From assembly GCF_016185115.1 (NCBI RefSeq), contig NZ_JACPOF010000020.1:248001-312000 (forward strand): a stretch of DNA of 64,000 nucleotides, written 5' to 3'. The number at the start of each line of letters is the position of its first letter. Positions within the stretch are counted from its first letter, which is position 1. The notes under the pieces were generated by a model. The model was not told the origin of the DNA. It made no database searches and saw only the letters and a list, made by a program, of their open reading frames with translations. Below, piece by piece: positions 56,350 to 63,391 of the stretch. Made by a program: the position numbers and the translations under genes. The DNA comes from Polaromonas sp. (GTDB lineage Bacteria; Pseudomonadota; Gammaproteobacteria; Burkholderiales; Burkholderiaceae_C).

Positions 56350-57657
56350 ATGCACACAAACAAGATAGTCCGGGTAGACCAGATTTTTCTCGACAACAAC
56401 AATCCGCGACATGACCCGATCGACAGTGAGCCGGAAATAATCGCCTACCTCTTGAAAGAGGAAAGTGTCAAACCTCTCGCGAAATCTATAGCCAAGCTCG
56501 GAAGCACAAGCCCACTGGAAAGAGTAGCGGTTGTGCCGCATCCCAAGGTAAAAGACAAGTTCATTTCTGCTGAAGGTAATCGCCGAATTTGCGCTCTGAA
56601 ACTTTTGGCAGACCCTTCAAAATCTGGCTCAGAAGCCAATCGAAAATATTTTCAAAGCTTATCCGACAGCATGGGCACCGCGCCTAAATCGGTGGACGCG
56701 GTTATTTTTGATTCGGCAATCTCAGCTCGACCTTGGTTATCGTTAAGACACGAGGGGCCACAAGGCGGTGTAGGCACACGGCAATGGAATTCTGGGCAAA
56801 AGACGCGATTTAACATGCAAGGCGACAAGACGTCCAATCCGAACGTTCAGGCTGCCTTGCTCATGGACTACGCAAAAAAACACAGCCTTACGACCGACGC
56901 GCAACATAAAAAACTAAAGATTTCGACCCTTACCCGATATCTAACTAATCCAGTATTCCGACACACCGTTGGTTTAACTGACAACCGCTCACTCACCGTT
57001 CATGTACCGAAGGAAGAGTTTGACAAAATAGCTAAGCGATTTTTGCTGGATGCTACGGCCGACAACAGTGCCGTGAACTCACGCACAAACGTCCAGCAAC
57101 GCATTGATTACGCCAATCAACTTAGAAAAGACGGTCTGGCACCTAGCTCAAATATTGACCCAGTAGACCTCTCAGACGCACCGGTTGCTCCTAAGTCCAA
57201 AGGCGGTTCAGGGAAGCGAGATAACACAAACCCTGACAACCGTCGCCACGTTATACCGAGCACGTTCACAGCTCATATAAAAGAGCCAATTTTGAAACGA
57301 CTGTATGACGAACTAAAGAAGTTAGACGCAGAAGAGCACTCATTTGCCGCCGTGTATTTACTTCGCGCAGTAATTGAACAAGCCGCTGCAACGACCTTAC
57401 AAAAGGCTGGCATAGCGCCGCCAACAGAACTACACAAAAAACTTGGTCGAGTAGCGGATTTGCTGCAGAAAAAAGGTTGGAATGATCGGCAAGTCAAAAA
57501 TCTACGCGTTATGGCAAATGACGTGGAAAGTCGATATTCACCAGACTCAATTGGGCATTTCGTCCATGGCGGAAAAGTGCCCACGCGTACTGACTCCATA
57601 AAGCTTTGGGACTCTCTGCAAGACGTCATGACGGAACTGATCACACCGACAAAATAG
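56350..57657 (+). CDS. ParB-like N-terminal domain protein with possible HEPN-like C-terminus
   Basis: A 435-residue protein. The first 90 residues look like a ParB/Srx-type domain: MHTNKIVRVDQIFLDNNNPR, then KPLAKSIAKLGSTSPLERVA and the motif EGNRRICALKLL, where ParB proteins have GERR. A linker rich in polar residues follows (SDAPVAPKSKGGSGKRDNTN). The last 130 residues are helical (AAVYLLRAVIEQAAATTLQK) and end with SPDSIGHFVHGG, similar to the (N)xxVHG motif of some HEPN-type domains, though the usual Rx4-6H is not clear. AGAGGGG precedes the ATG. It is 38 bases upstream of a methyltransferase gene and shares its low GC (47% in a counted 60 bases). Role unknown; an accessory of DNA modification or an anti-phage effector is my inference. 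Confidence 0.75.
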   Translation: MHTNKIVRVDQIFLDNNNPRHDPIDSEPEIIAYLLKEESVKPLAKSIAKLGSTSPLERVAVVPHPKVKDKFISAEGNRRICALKLLADPSKSGSEANRKYFQSLSDSMGTAPKSVDAVIFDSAISARPWLSLRHEGPQGGVGTRQWNSGQKTRFNMQGDKTSNPNVQAALLMDYAKKHSLTTDAQHKKLKISTLTRYLTNPVFRHTVGLTDNRSLTVHVPKEEFDKIAKRFLLDATADNSAVNSRTNVQQRIDYANQLRKDGLAPSSNIDPVDLSDAPVAPKSKGGSGKRDNTNPDNRRHVIPSTFTAHIKEPILKRLYDELKKLDAEEHSFAAVYLLRAVIEQAAATTLQKAGIAPPTELHKKLGRVADLLQKKGWNDRQVKNLRVMANDVESRYSPDSIGHFVHGGKVPTRTDSIKLWDSLQDVMTELITPTK

Positions 57658-57695
57658 GGGTGGCCAAAAATCGATTTGTTAAGTAGCATGCAGCA

Positions 57696-58559
57696 ATGCC
57701 GGTAACAAATACTCCTCTTCGCTATCCTGGCGGCAAAAGCCAACTAATCCCGTTTGTCATTGAAGTACTACGACGCAACGATTTGTTTTATGGTGAGTAC
57801 GCGGAACCGTTTGCCGGAGGCTCTGGTATTGCAATTCACTTGCTTTTGAACAACTATGTCACCAAGATTTATCTGAATGATTTCGACCCTGCAATTTATG
57901 CTTTCTGGCGAAGCGTCTTAAATCACTCCGAAGAACTTTGCGAACTTGTTCAACGAACTGATATCACTATAGAAGAATGGAAAAAACAGCGAGAGATCTA
58001 CGCTTTTCCCACTGGGCACACCGTCGTAGAAAGAGGTTTTTCGACTCTCTTCCTTAATAGAACAAATCGGTCCGGAATTATCAAGGCTGGTGTCATCGGA
58101 GGCCTTAATCAGAACGGCAACTATCTTCTCGACTGTCGCTTTAACAGAGACGATTTGATTCTCAAGATAAAGCGTATTGCCGCTGTTAGAAGTCAGGTCA
58201 AGCTGACAAGACTTGATGCCGTTCAGTTTCTCCACAAGGTGATTCCCGAGACCGGCGAAAACACCTTAGTGAATCTTGATCCACCCTATTACGAAAAGGG
58301 TTCGGAACTCTACACAAGTTTCTATAAGACCGAAGACCACTCCACACTCGCCCATGCTGTAGAAAAAATCGACCGAAGATGGATGGTGACTTACGATGAC
58401 GCTCCCGCGATACGGCAACTCTATGCTCGGTTTCCTAGGTTTACCAGCGACCTCAATTATTCGGCTCAGGTGAAACGGGTCGGTACTGAACTATTGGTTC
58501 TTGATCCAAAGCTTATTGCTCCACCGTTGAGTGATTTCAAGATTATTCGCGTTCAATAG
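57696..58559 (+). CDS. DNA adenine methyltransferase, D12 class (Dam-like)
   Basis: A 287-residue N6-adenine methyltransferase. Motif X is LRYPGGKSQLIPFV, motif I (SAM) AEPFAGGSGIAIHLL and catalytic motif IV NLDPPYYEKG. The order X-I-IV and length fit the Dam/D12 alpha class. The target cannot be read from sequence. GC is 48-52% in hand-counted samples, against about 65% in neighbours, pointing to transfer together with the preceding gene. No restriction endonuclease gene is adjacent, so it is either a solitary methylase or the partner of the ParB-like protein. Confidence 0.92.
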   Translation: MPVTNTPLRYPGGKSQLIPFVIEVLRRNDLFYGEYAEPFAGGSGIAIHLLLNNYVTKIYLNDFDPAIYAFWRSVLNHSEELCELVQRTDITIEEWKKQREIYAFPTGHTVVERGFSTLFLNRTNRSGIIKAGVIGGLNQNGNYLLDCRFNRDDLILKIKRIAAVRSQVKLTRLDAVQFLHKVIPETGENTLVNLDPPYYEKGSELYTSFYKTEDHSTLAHAVEKIDRRWMVTYDDAPAIRQLYARFPRFTSDLNYSAQVKRVGTELLVLDPKLIAPPLSDFKIIRVQ

Positions 58560-58628
58560 CTGACCTCTGCGTAACTTATGCGTTGAACTTACGAGGAAAG
58601 TCAGTGAAAACAGATCGATCAAATCCCA

Positions 58629-59663
58629 TTACCTTTGCATAACCGTCCTGAATCCCAAATGACTGGCCCCCAGATCATCATCCTGCGGCTGCCGGGCACC
58701 CGCCCTGTAGCGCATGCAATAGTCGGGTGAGCACAGGTAAGACCCACCCTTGATCACACGCTGCCCGGCAACGGTTTGGGCCATGCGCGGTGCCTGATCA
58801 GGTTTGCCTTCCGGGTCACCATGAAAAGGCCGCCAGGCGTCTGTCGTGAACTCCCACACATTGCCAATCATGTCGAACAGGCCATACGCATTGGCGGCAT
58901 AGCAGCCGACCGGGGCCAGGCCTGTGAAGCCGTCTTCTGCTGAATTGACCATGGGGAAGATGCCCTGCCAGCTGTTGGCGTCTTTGGGCTGGGCGTGGTC
59001 TTTGCTGGCTTGTGGCTGGCCTGCGCGTGCGGCCCATTCCCATTGCGCTTCTGATGGCAGGCTGCGACCTTTCCATTTTGCATAGGCTTTTGCGTCTGCG
59101 TAGCTCACGGCGACGACGGGGAATGCATCGCGGCCTTCGATGCTTGTTGCGGGGCCGGCGGGGTGGCGCCAGTTGGCACCGGGCACATAGCGCCACCACT
59201 GCATGGCGCTGCCCTGGTTGTTAACGTTGGCGGGCACGACGAACACCACCGCACCGGGCAGGCGCATCTCGGGCGGCAATGCAGCCTGCAGTTTGGGGTC
59301 GGGGCCGCGCTCTGCATCTGTGACGTAACCGGTGGCTTTGACGAAGGCTGCAAACTCTGCGTTGGTGACTTCTGTTCTGTCCATCCAGAAGCCGGCGACC
59401 TTGACCTTTTGAATCGGCGACTCTTCGGGGTAGACGGTGTCGCCCATGTCGTAACTGCCGCCGGGCACCCAGACCATGCCCGGGTGCTTGGCATCAGGCT
59501 GCGCAGGCAAGGTGCACTGCGTGACTTCAGGGGCGCGCTTACTCGCTACCTTCACCGGTACCGCTTCAGGTGCTCGCTGCCTCGTCAACACCACACCCGC
59601 TGCCACGCACACAGTGACGAGAGCGATGGATATCAGCAGTATTTTTTTGCTCGGTACGGCCAT
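58629..59663 (-). CDS. Formylglycine-generating enzyme (SUMF1 type)
   Basis: A 344-residue FGE that oxidises the sulfatase active-site cysteine to formylglycine. The N-terminus has a signal anchor (KKILLISIALVTVCVAAGVV), so the enzyme works in the periplasm or at the membrane. The FGE-sulfatase domain shows MVWVPGGSYDMGD, GRSLPSEAQWEWAARAG and NVWEFTTDAW. Near the C-terminus Cys311 and Cys316 in GGSYLCSPDYCMRYRAG correspond to the catalytic pair of human SUMF1 (spacing five), so it is a true FGE and not a degenerate relative. It begins 13 bases after the sulfatase stop, last gene of the TetR-DJ1-sulfatase-FGE run. Confidence 0.92.
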   Translation of the reverse strand: MAVPSKKILLISIALVTVCVAAGVVLTRQRAPEAVPVKVASKRAPEVTQCTLPAQPDAKHPGMVWVPGGSYDMGDTVYPEESPIQKVKVAGFWMDRTEVTNAEFAAFVKATGYVTDAERGPDPKLQAALPPEMRLPGAVVFVVPANVNNQGSAMQWWRYVPGANWRHPAGPATSIEGRDAFPVVAVSYADAKAYAKWKGRSLPSEAQWEWAARAGQPQASKDHAQPKDANSWQGIFPMVNSAEDGFTGLAPVGCYAANAYGLFDMIGNVWEFTTDAWRPFHGDPEGKPDQAPRMAQTVAGQRVIKGGSYLCSPDYCMRYRAGARQPQDDDLGASHLGFRTVMQR

Positions 59664-59676
59664 GATTGCAGGCGGT

Positions 59677-61341
59677 CTAGTTGTACCAGTAGGTGTATTC
59701 GTCAGCAGGCGTCTGCTTCTGGTCAAGCGTCTTGTCGATGGCAACGGGAAGCTCTATGAACGATGGCCACAGAGGCGGCGGCATGTTGGCGTGGTGGGCC
59801 TGCAGCACGGCTTTCAGCTCAAGCACCTTGTCTGCCTGCGTGACGGCGAGGTTGATCTTCTCGGTGGGGTCTACATTCAGGTTAAAGAGCCAGTCCTTTT
59901 TTGGTTTCTCTGACACGATGAGCTTCCATCCACCCTGCTGCACGGTGCGGTAAGGCCCGTCGCGCCAGAACAGCGCACGGCCGGGTTGCTGCACCGCGCC
60001 CTTGCCGAGAAAGGGCATGAGGTTGACGCCATCTGTCACGCGGTCGGTCGGCAGGCTGCCGCCTGCCGCTGCAACCACCGTCGGCAGTATGTCGATGCTG
60101 GAGACAGGCTGCTTGTATTGCGAGCCCGCCGGTATGCGGCCCGGCCACATGGCCACATAGGGCACACGCACGCCGCCTTCAAACTGCGTGAGCTTCCAGC
60201 CGCGGTAGGGCCGGTTCACTTCAGGTATGCCGATGTAGCCGGGCGCGCCGTTGTCGCTGGTGAAGATGACGATGGTATTGTCCGTCAGGCCTTCGTCTTT
60301 CAGGGTTTGCAGCACGCGGCCCACGCTGCGGTCTACCGCCCTGACCATGGCCGCATACACGCGCCGCCTGTGGTCGGCGATGTTGGGCAGCGCGTCGTAA
60401 TCGGCCTTGCTGGCCTGCAGCGGCGTGTGCACGCCCCAGTGCGCCAGGTACAAAAAGAAGGGCTGGTTTTTGTTGCGCTTGATGGCGGTCACGGCCTCAT
60501 CGGTGAAGTAGTCGGTCAGGTACTTGTTGGGCTCAAACCATTTGCCGTTGTTGTAACTGACACCAAAGCGCATGTTGGGCCAGAGGAATTTGTCGACCGG
60601 GTCAAACGCCTGCTTTGCATTGACGACATTGGGGGAGTTCTCGGGCAGGTACAGGCCACTCTCCATGAACAGGCTCTCGTCAAAGCCCTGGTTGTTGGGC
60701 CGCATTTCTGCGGTGCTGCCCAGGTGCCATTTGCCGATGTGGATGTTGTGGTAGCCGCGCGCCTTGAGCAGCTCTGCCACGGTCTGCTCTGTTGGCGGCA
60801 TGCCCAGGTCGTTGAACGATTTGGCTTCACGGGCTTTTTGCTGATCAATGATGACAGGGTGAAGCCCACGGGTTTCGGCATACATGGGGCCTGCAACCCG
60901 CGCCATCGCGCCCGGCGTGGGCGTGAACTCGACGCCAAAACGCCAGGGGTAGCGGCCGGTCATGAGCGCGGCACGCGAAACGGTGCAAATTGCCGCGCCC
61001 GCATAGCCATTGTCAAAGCGCACACCGTCGCGTGCGATGGCGTCGATGTTGGGTGTCGGCACACCCTCTTTGCCATAACCTCCGCCGTAGGTGGTGACGT
61101 CGTTAAAGCCCATATCGTCAGCCAGGATGACGATGACATTAGGTGCGCGCTGCGCGGGTGGCTGCGCGGCAGTGGCCGGCCCGGCTACCCAAGGCACGGC
61201 CTTGTTCGGGTCACGCGGATACACAATATCTGTGTACCAGCCAAGTGAGTGTTGCAGGATGAGCAGGCGGTTGGCATAGGCCAGCCCGCCCAGGCCAGCG
61301 ATGAGCACGGCAGCGGTGATCAGTGTGTTGCGCAGCTTCAT
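59677..61341 (-). CDS. Arylsulfatase-type sulfatase with atypical C-T-V-S-R motif
   Basis: A 554-residue alkaline-phosphatase-fold sulfatase with an N-terminal membrane or signal helix (TLITAAVLIAGLGGLAYANR). Metal-binding N-terminal block: PNVIVILADDMGFNDVTTYG. The maturation site reads AAICTVSRAALMTGRYPWR: Cys119 is there, but the proline of the usual C-x-P-S-R is Val121. GKWHLG and IFTSDNGAPGY follow the family. Its start overlaps the DJ-1 gene stop by four bases. It is adjacent to its presumed activator FGE. Substrate unknown. Confidence 0.92.
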   Translation of the reverse strand: MKLRNTLITAAVLIAGLGGLAYANRLLILQHSLGWYTDIVYPRDPNKAVPWVAGPATAAQPPAQRAPNVIVILADDMGFNDVTTYGGGYGKEGVPTPNIDAIARDGVRFDNGYAGAAICTVSRAALMTGRYPWRFGVEFTPTPGAMARVAGPMYAETRGLHPVIIDQQKAREAKSFNDLGMPPTEQTVAELLKARGYHNIHIGKWHLGSTAEMRPNNQGFDESLFMESGLYLPENSPNVVNAKQAFDPVDKFLWPNMRFGVSYNNGKWFEPNKYLTDYFTDEAVTAIKRNKNQPFFLYLAHWGVHTPLQASKADYDALPNIADHRRRVYAAMVRAVDRSVGRVLQTLKDEGLTDNTIVIFTSDNGAPGYIGIPEVNRPYRGWKLTQFEGGVRVPYVAMWPGRIPAGSQYKQPVSSIDILPTVVAAAGGSLPTDRVTDGVNLMPFLGKGAVQQPGRALFWRDGPYRTVQQGGWKLIVSEKPKKDWLFNLNVDPTEKINLAVTQADKVLELKAVLQAHHANMPPPLWPSFIELPVAIDKTLDQKQTPADEYTYWYN

Positions 61342-62180
61342 GCGGTGGCCAGTCTTTCGGCCACGGACTGGCCACCCGCAGCGCGCAGCATTTTTTGTGC
61401 GGTTTCGACACCTGCGTTCTGGTTCTGGCCTGTCACCAGCCGGCCATCAACCACTGTGAGGTTGGCAAAGGGCTCAAGCACCTTGCTGGAACTTTCAAAC
61501 AACGCACCTGCCGCACGCAGCTCGCGCTCGGGGTGCTGTGGCGTGATGGTGATGCCCAGCTGTTTGACCTGGCGGTTGGTCACGGCGGTGAGGCGCTTGC
61601 CCTTGACCAGAGGCTGGCCGTTGGTGTCTTTGGCAAGCAGCAAGCCGAGCGGGCCGTGGCACACGCCGCCTATCACCTTGCCCGCCGCCCATGCATGGGT
61701 GATCTGCTCACCCAACACCGCAGAGGTCCCAAGGTCATAGGCCGCACCCCAGCCACCGGCGAGAAAAATGATGTCGTACTGCGTGAAATCGAGCGCCTCG
61801 ATACGCAGCGAGTTCTTGACCTTGGCCTGAAACACGGGGTCTTTCAGGTAGCGCTTGTCTGATGGTGCTGCAAGAAACCAGCGAAACGAGTCAGGCTCGA
61901 TGGGTATCGCCCCGCCGCGAATGCTGGCCACATCGACTGACATGCCGGCATCAAGAAACTCGTAATACGGAGCGGTCATTTCTGAGCCGAAAACGCCGGT
62001 CGCCTTGCCGCTTGCACCCAGTGTCGAATGGCTGGTAGTCACTACCAATGCCCGGCCACCCTTGAGAGTGTGCGAAGGGCCCCTGTAAGCAGGGTGCAGC
62101 CCGAACGCGGTAAGCAGGGCGGGCAGACCCAGCCACAAAAAGAGGCCCAGGACGGTGGCAATGATGAAGGCGATCAACAT
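61338..62180 (-). CDS. Membrane-anchored DJ-1/PfpI family protein
   Basis: A 280-residue protein: one N-terminal transmembrane helix (LIAFIIATVLGLFLWLGLPAL) followed by a DJ-1/PfpI domain. The nucleophile elbow is GGVCHGPLGLL (Cys174), with FLAGGWGAAYDL before it and GSEMTAPYYEFLDAGM at the Hsp31-like site. Relatives act as glyoxalases or chaperones, usually soluble; the anchor is less common. It is coupled to the sulfatase by a four-base overlap. Confidence 0.88.
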   Translation of the reverse strand: MLIAFIIATVLGLFLWLGLPALLTAFGLHPAYRGPSHTLKGGRALVVTTSHSTLGASGKATGVFGSEMTAPYYEFLDAGMSVDVASIRGGAIPIEPDSFRWFLAAPSDKRYLKDPVFQAKVKNSLRIEALDFTQYDIIFLAGGWGAAYDLGTSAVLGEQITHAWAAGKVIGGVCHGPLGLLLAKDTNGQPLVKGKRLTAVTNRQVKQLGITITPQHPERELRAAGALFESSSKVLEPFANLTVVDGRLVTGQNQNAGVETAQKMLRAAGGQSVAERLATA

Positions 62181-62205
62181 GGTGTGTTCATTCAATGAAG
62201 TAGGG

Positions 62206-62919
62206 TCAGGCACGCGCCTTGACAGGCTTGAGGGTGGCGAGCTTGCGTGTGGCGGACTTGTGAATGGCAGGCCTGCGGTTGGCGGGCCTGCGCTTGACGG
62301 CTACGGCGGGCGCTTGCTGTTCAATCAGGTAGCTGGAGATGAGTTCCATCAGGTAAACATTCAGATTCGGCGGGTTGCCGGGGCGGCTGAGCGCCTGGTT
62401 GCCGCCCACAATCGCCAGGTAAAAGAGCGATGCCAGTTCGGACGATTTCTTTTCATCATGGGTCAGCCCCATGAACTTTTCCCTGAACAGACCCATGCGC
62501 GACTGGTCAATGTCGGCCAGCATCTTTGCCACATCAGGGTCGCGCCGGCCTTGGCCCCGCAGGGCAAGTTCGAAGCGCATGTTTTCAAGGTCTTTACCCG
62601 CATGCGCCAGCCCGGCCTTGAGCAGGTGGGCCAGGTCATCGCGCGGGTCGGTGAAAGACGCCGTTTCTGCGCGCAACTGCTTCTCCAGCGCCATCTCGCG
62701 CTCACACCAGCGTGCGAGCAGGGCCGCAATCATTTCTGCATGATCGGTGAAATGCCAGTAAAAGCTGCCGCGTGTCACACCCAGCGTATCGGCAAGCATG
62801 AGTACGCGCGCCTTGTCGAAACCGCCTTCGACCACGGCATTGAAGGCAGCGTCCAGCCAGTCGTCACGCGACAGCCGCGACGCTTCTGCAGGTTTGCCGG
62901 TTTTTGCCTTGATCGCCAT
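62206..62919 (-). CDS. TetR family regulator of the sulfatase locus
   Basis: A 237-residue regulator. The HTH is at about residues 20-65: DDWLDAAFNAVVEGGFDKARVLMLADTLGVTRGSFYWHFTDHAEMI. AGGAA lies before the ATG at 62919. The last 30 residues are Lys/Arg/Ala-rich (VKRRPANRRPAIHKSATRKL), an uncommon basic tail that may add DNA contact. It is first in the minus-strand operon and next to two operator-like palindromes. Confidence 0.9.
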   Translation of the reverse strand: MAIKAKTGKPAEASRLSRDDWLDAAFNAVVEGGFDKARVLMLADTLGVTRGSFYWHFTDHAEMIAALLARWCEREMALEKQLRAETASFTDPRDDLAHLLKAGLAHAGKDLENMRFELALRGQGRRDPDVAKMLADIDQSRMGLFREKFMGLTHDEKKSSELASLFYLAIVGGNQALSRPGNPPNLNVYLMELISSYLIEQQAPAVAVKRRPANRRPAIHKSATRKLATLKPVKARA

Positions 62920-62978
62920 GAAGTTCCTGTTGATGGGCAAGTTGCCGCCGGCGCGGAAAACGCCAGCCCCAAATTAGA

Positions 62979-62996
62979 CCATACACATGTGTATTG
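62979..62996. promoter_or_regulatory. TetR operator candidate O1
   Basis: CC-ATACACATGTGTAT-TG contains a perfect 14-bp palindrome. The same 18 bases recur at 63016-63033, 37 bases away. It is 60 bases upstream of the TetR start. Confidence 0.75.
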
Positions 62997-63015
62997 TGGT
63001 GTTATATTAGATTTT

Positions 63016-63033
63016 CCATACACATGTGTATTG
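63016..63033. promoter_or_regulatory. TetR operator candidate O2
   Basis: Exact second copy of the 18-bp repeat, with the palindrome ATACACATGTGTAT at 63018-63031. Between the copies is an AT-rich spacer with TATATT (63003-63008), so both divergent promoters are likely covered. The copy stands 59 bases before the DUF1145-like start. Confidence 0.75.
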
Positions 63034-63091
63034 AGTCAATCAAGCCATAAGAAAGCAAAGGGCAAGCCGAAGGCCAGTCGCAGTACCCCAG

Positions 63092-63391
63092 ATGAGACAA
63101 GTCATTTCCCTGATCATCAAGCTGGCCCTGCTGGCCCTTTACGTGGCAGCGCTTGCGGGTCTCGCAGGCATATTGCCATCCGGCCTGGCGGGCCGGGTGC
63201 AGAACATCGCGCTCATCATCCTGGCCATACACGTGATCGAGATGGCGGTGATGTTCAGACACGTCAAACGCTATCGGGGGCCGCTCGCCGTGAGCATGCT
63301 GCTGACGCTGCTGTTCGGCTTGCTGCACTGGAAGCCGCTGGCTGATGAACACAAGGCGGCGCTGGCCTTGAAGGACAAGCCCGCGCCATGA
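63092..63391 (+). CDS. Small membrane protein, DUF1145-like
   Basis: A 99-residue protein with three hydrophobic helices (LIIKLALLALYVAALAGLAG; IALIILAIHVIEMAVMF; LAVSMLLTLLFGLLHW). The layout and HVIEMAVMFRHVK resemble DUF1145/YhhL proteins; function is unknown. Its stop overlaps the ATG of the following sulfatase (ATGA), so the pair is coupled, controlled from the operator region. Confidence 0.75.
   Translation: MRQVISLIIKLALLALYVAALAGLAGILPSGLAGRVQNIALIILAIHVIEMAVMFRHVKRYRGPLAVSMLLTLLFGLLHWKPLADEHKAALALKDKPAP

Noticed and set aside
56260..58628. Attachment-site direct repeats bounding the GC-poor cassette
   Set aside because: Only very short chance matches (GACCT, TGCG) between the two edges; no tRNA or integrase near.
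62155..63345. 396-codon plus-strand frame across the TetR gene and operator region
   Set aside because: Antisense to TetR, and it passes through the operator repeats. The real plus-strand gene starts at 63092 in another frame.
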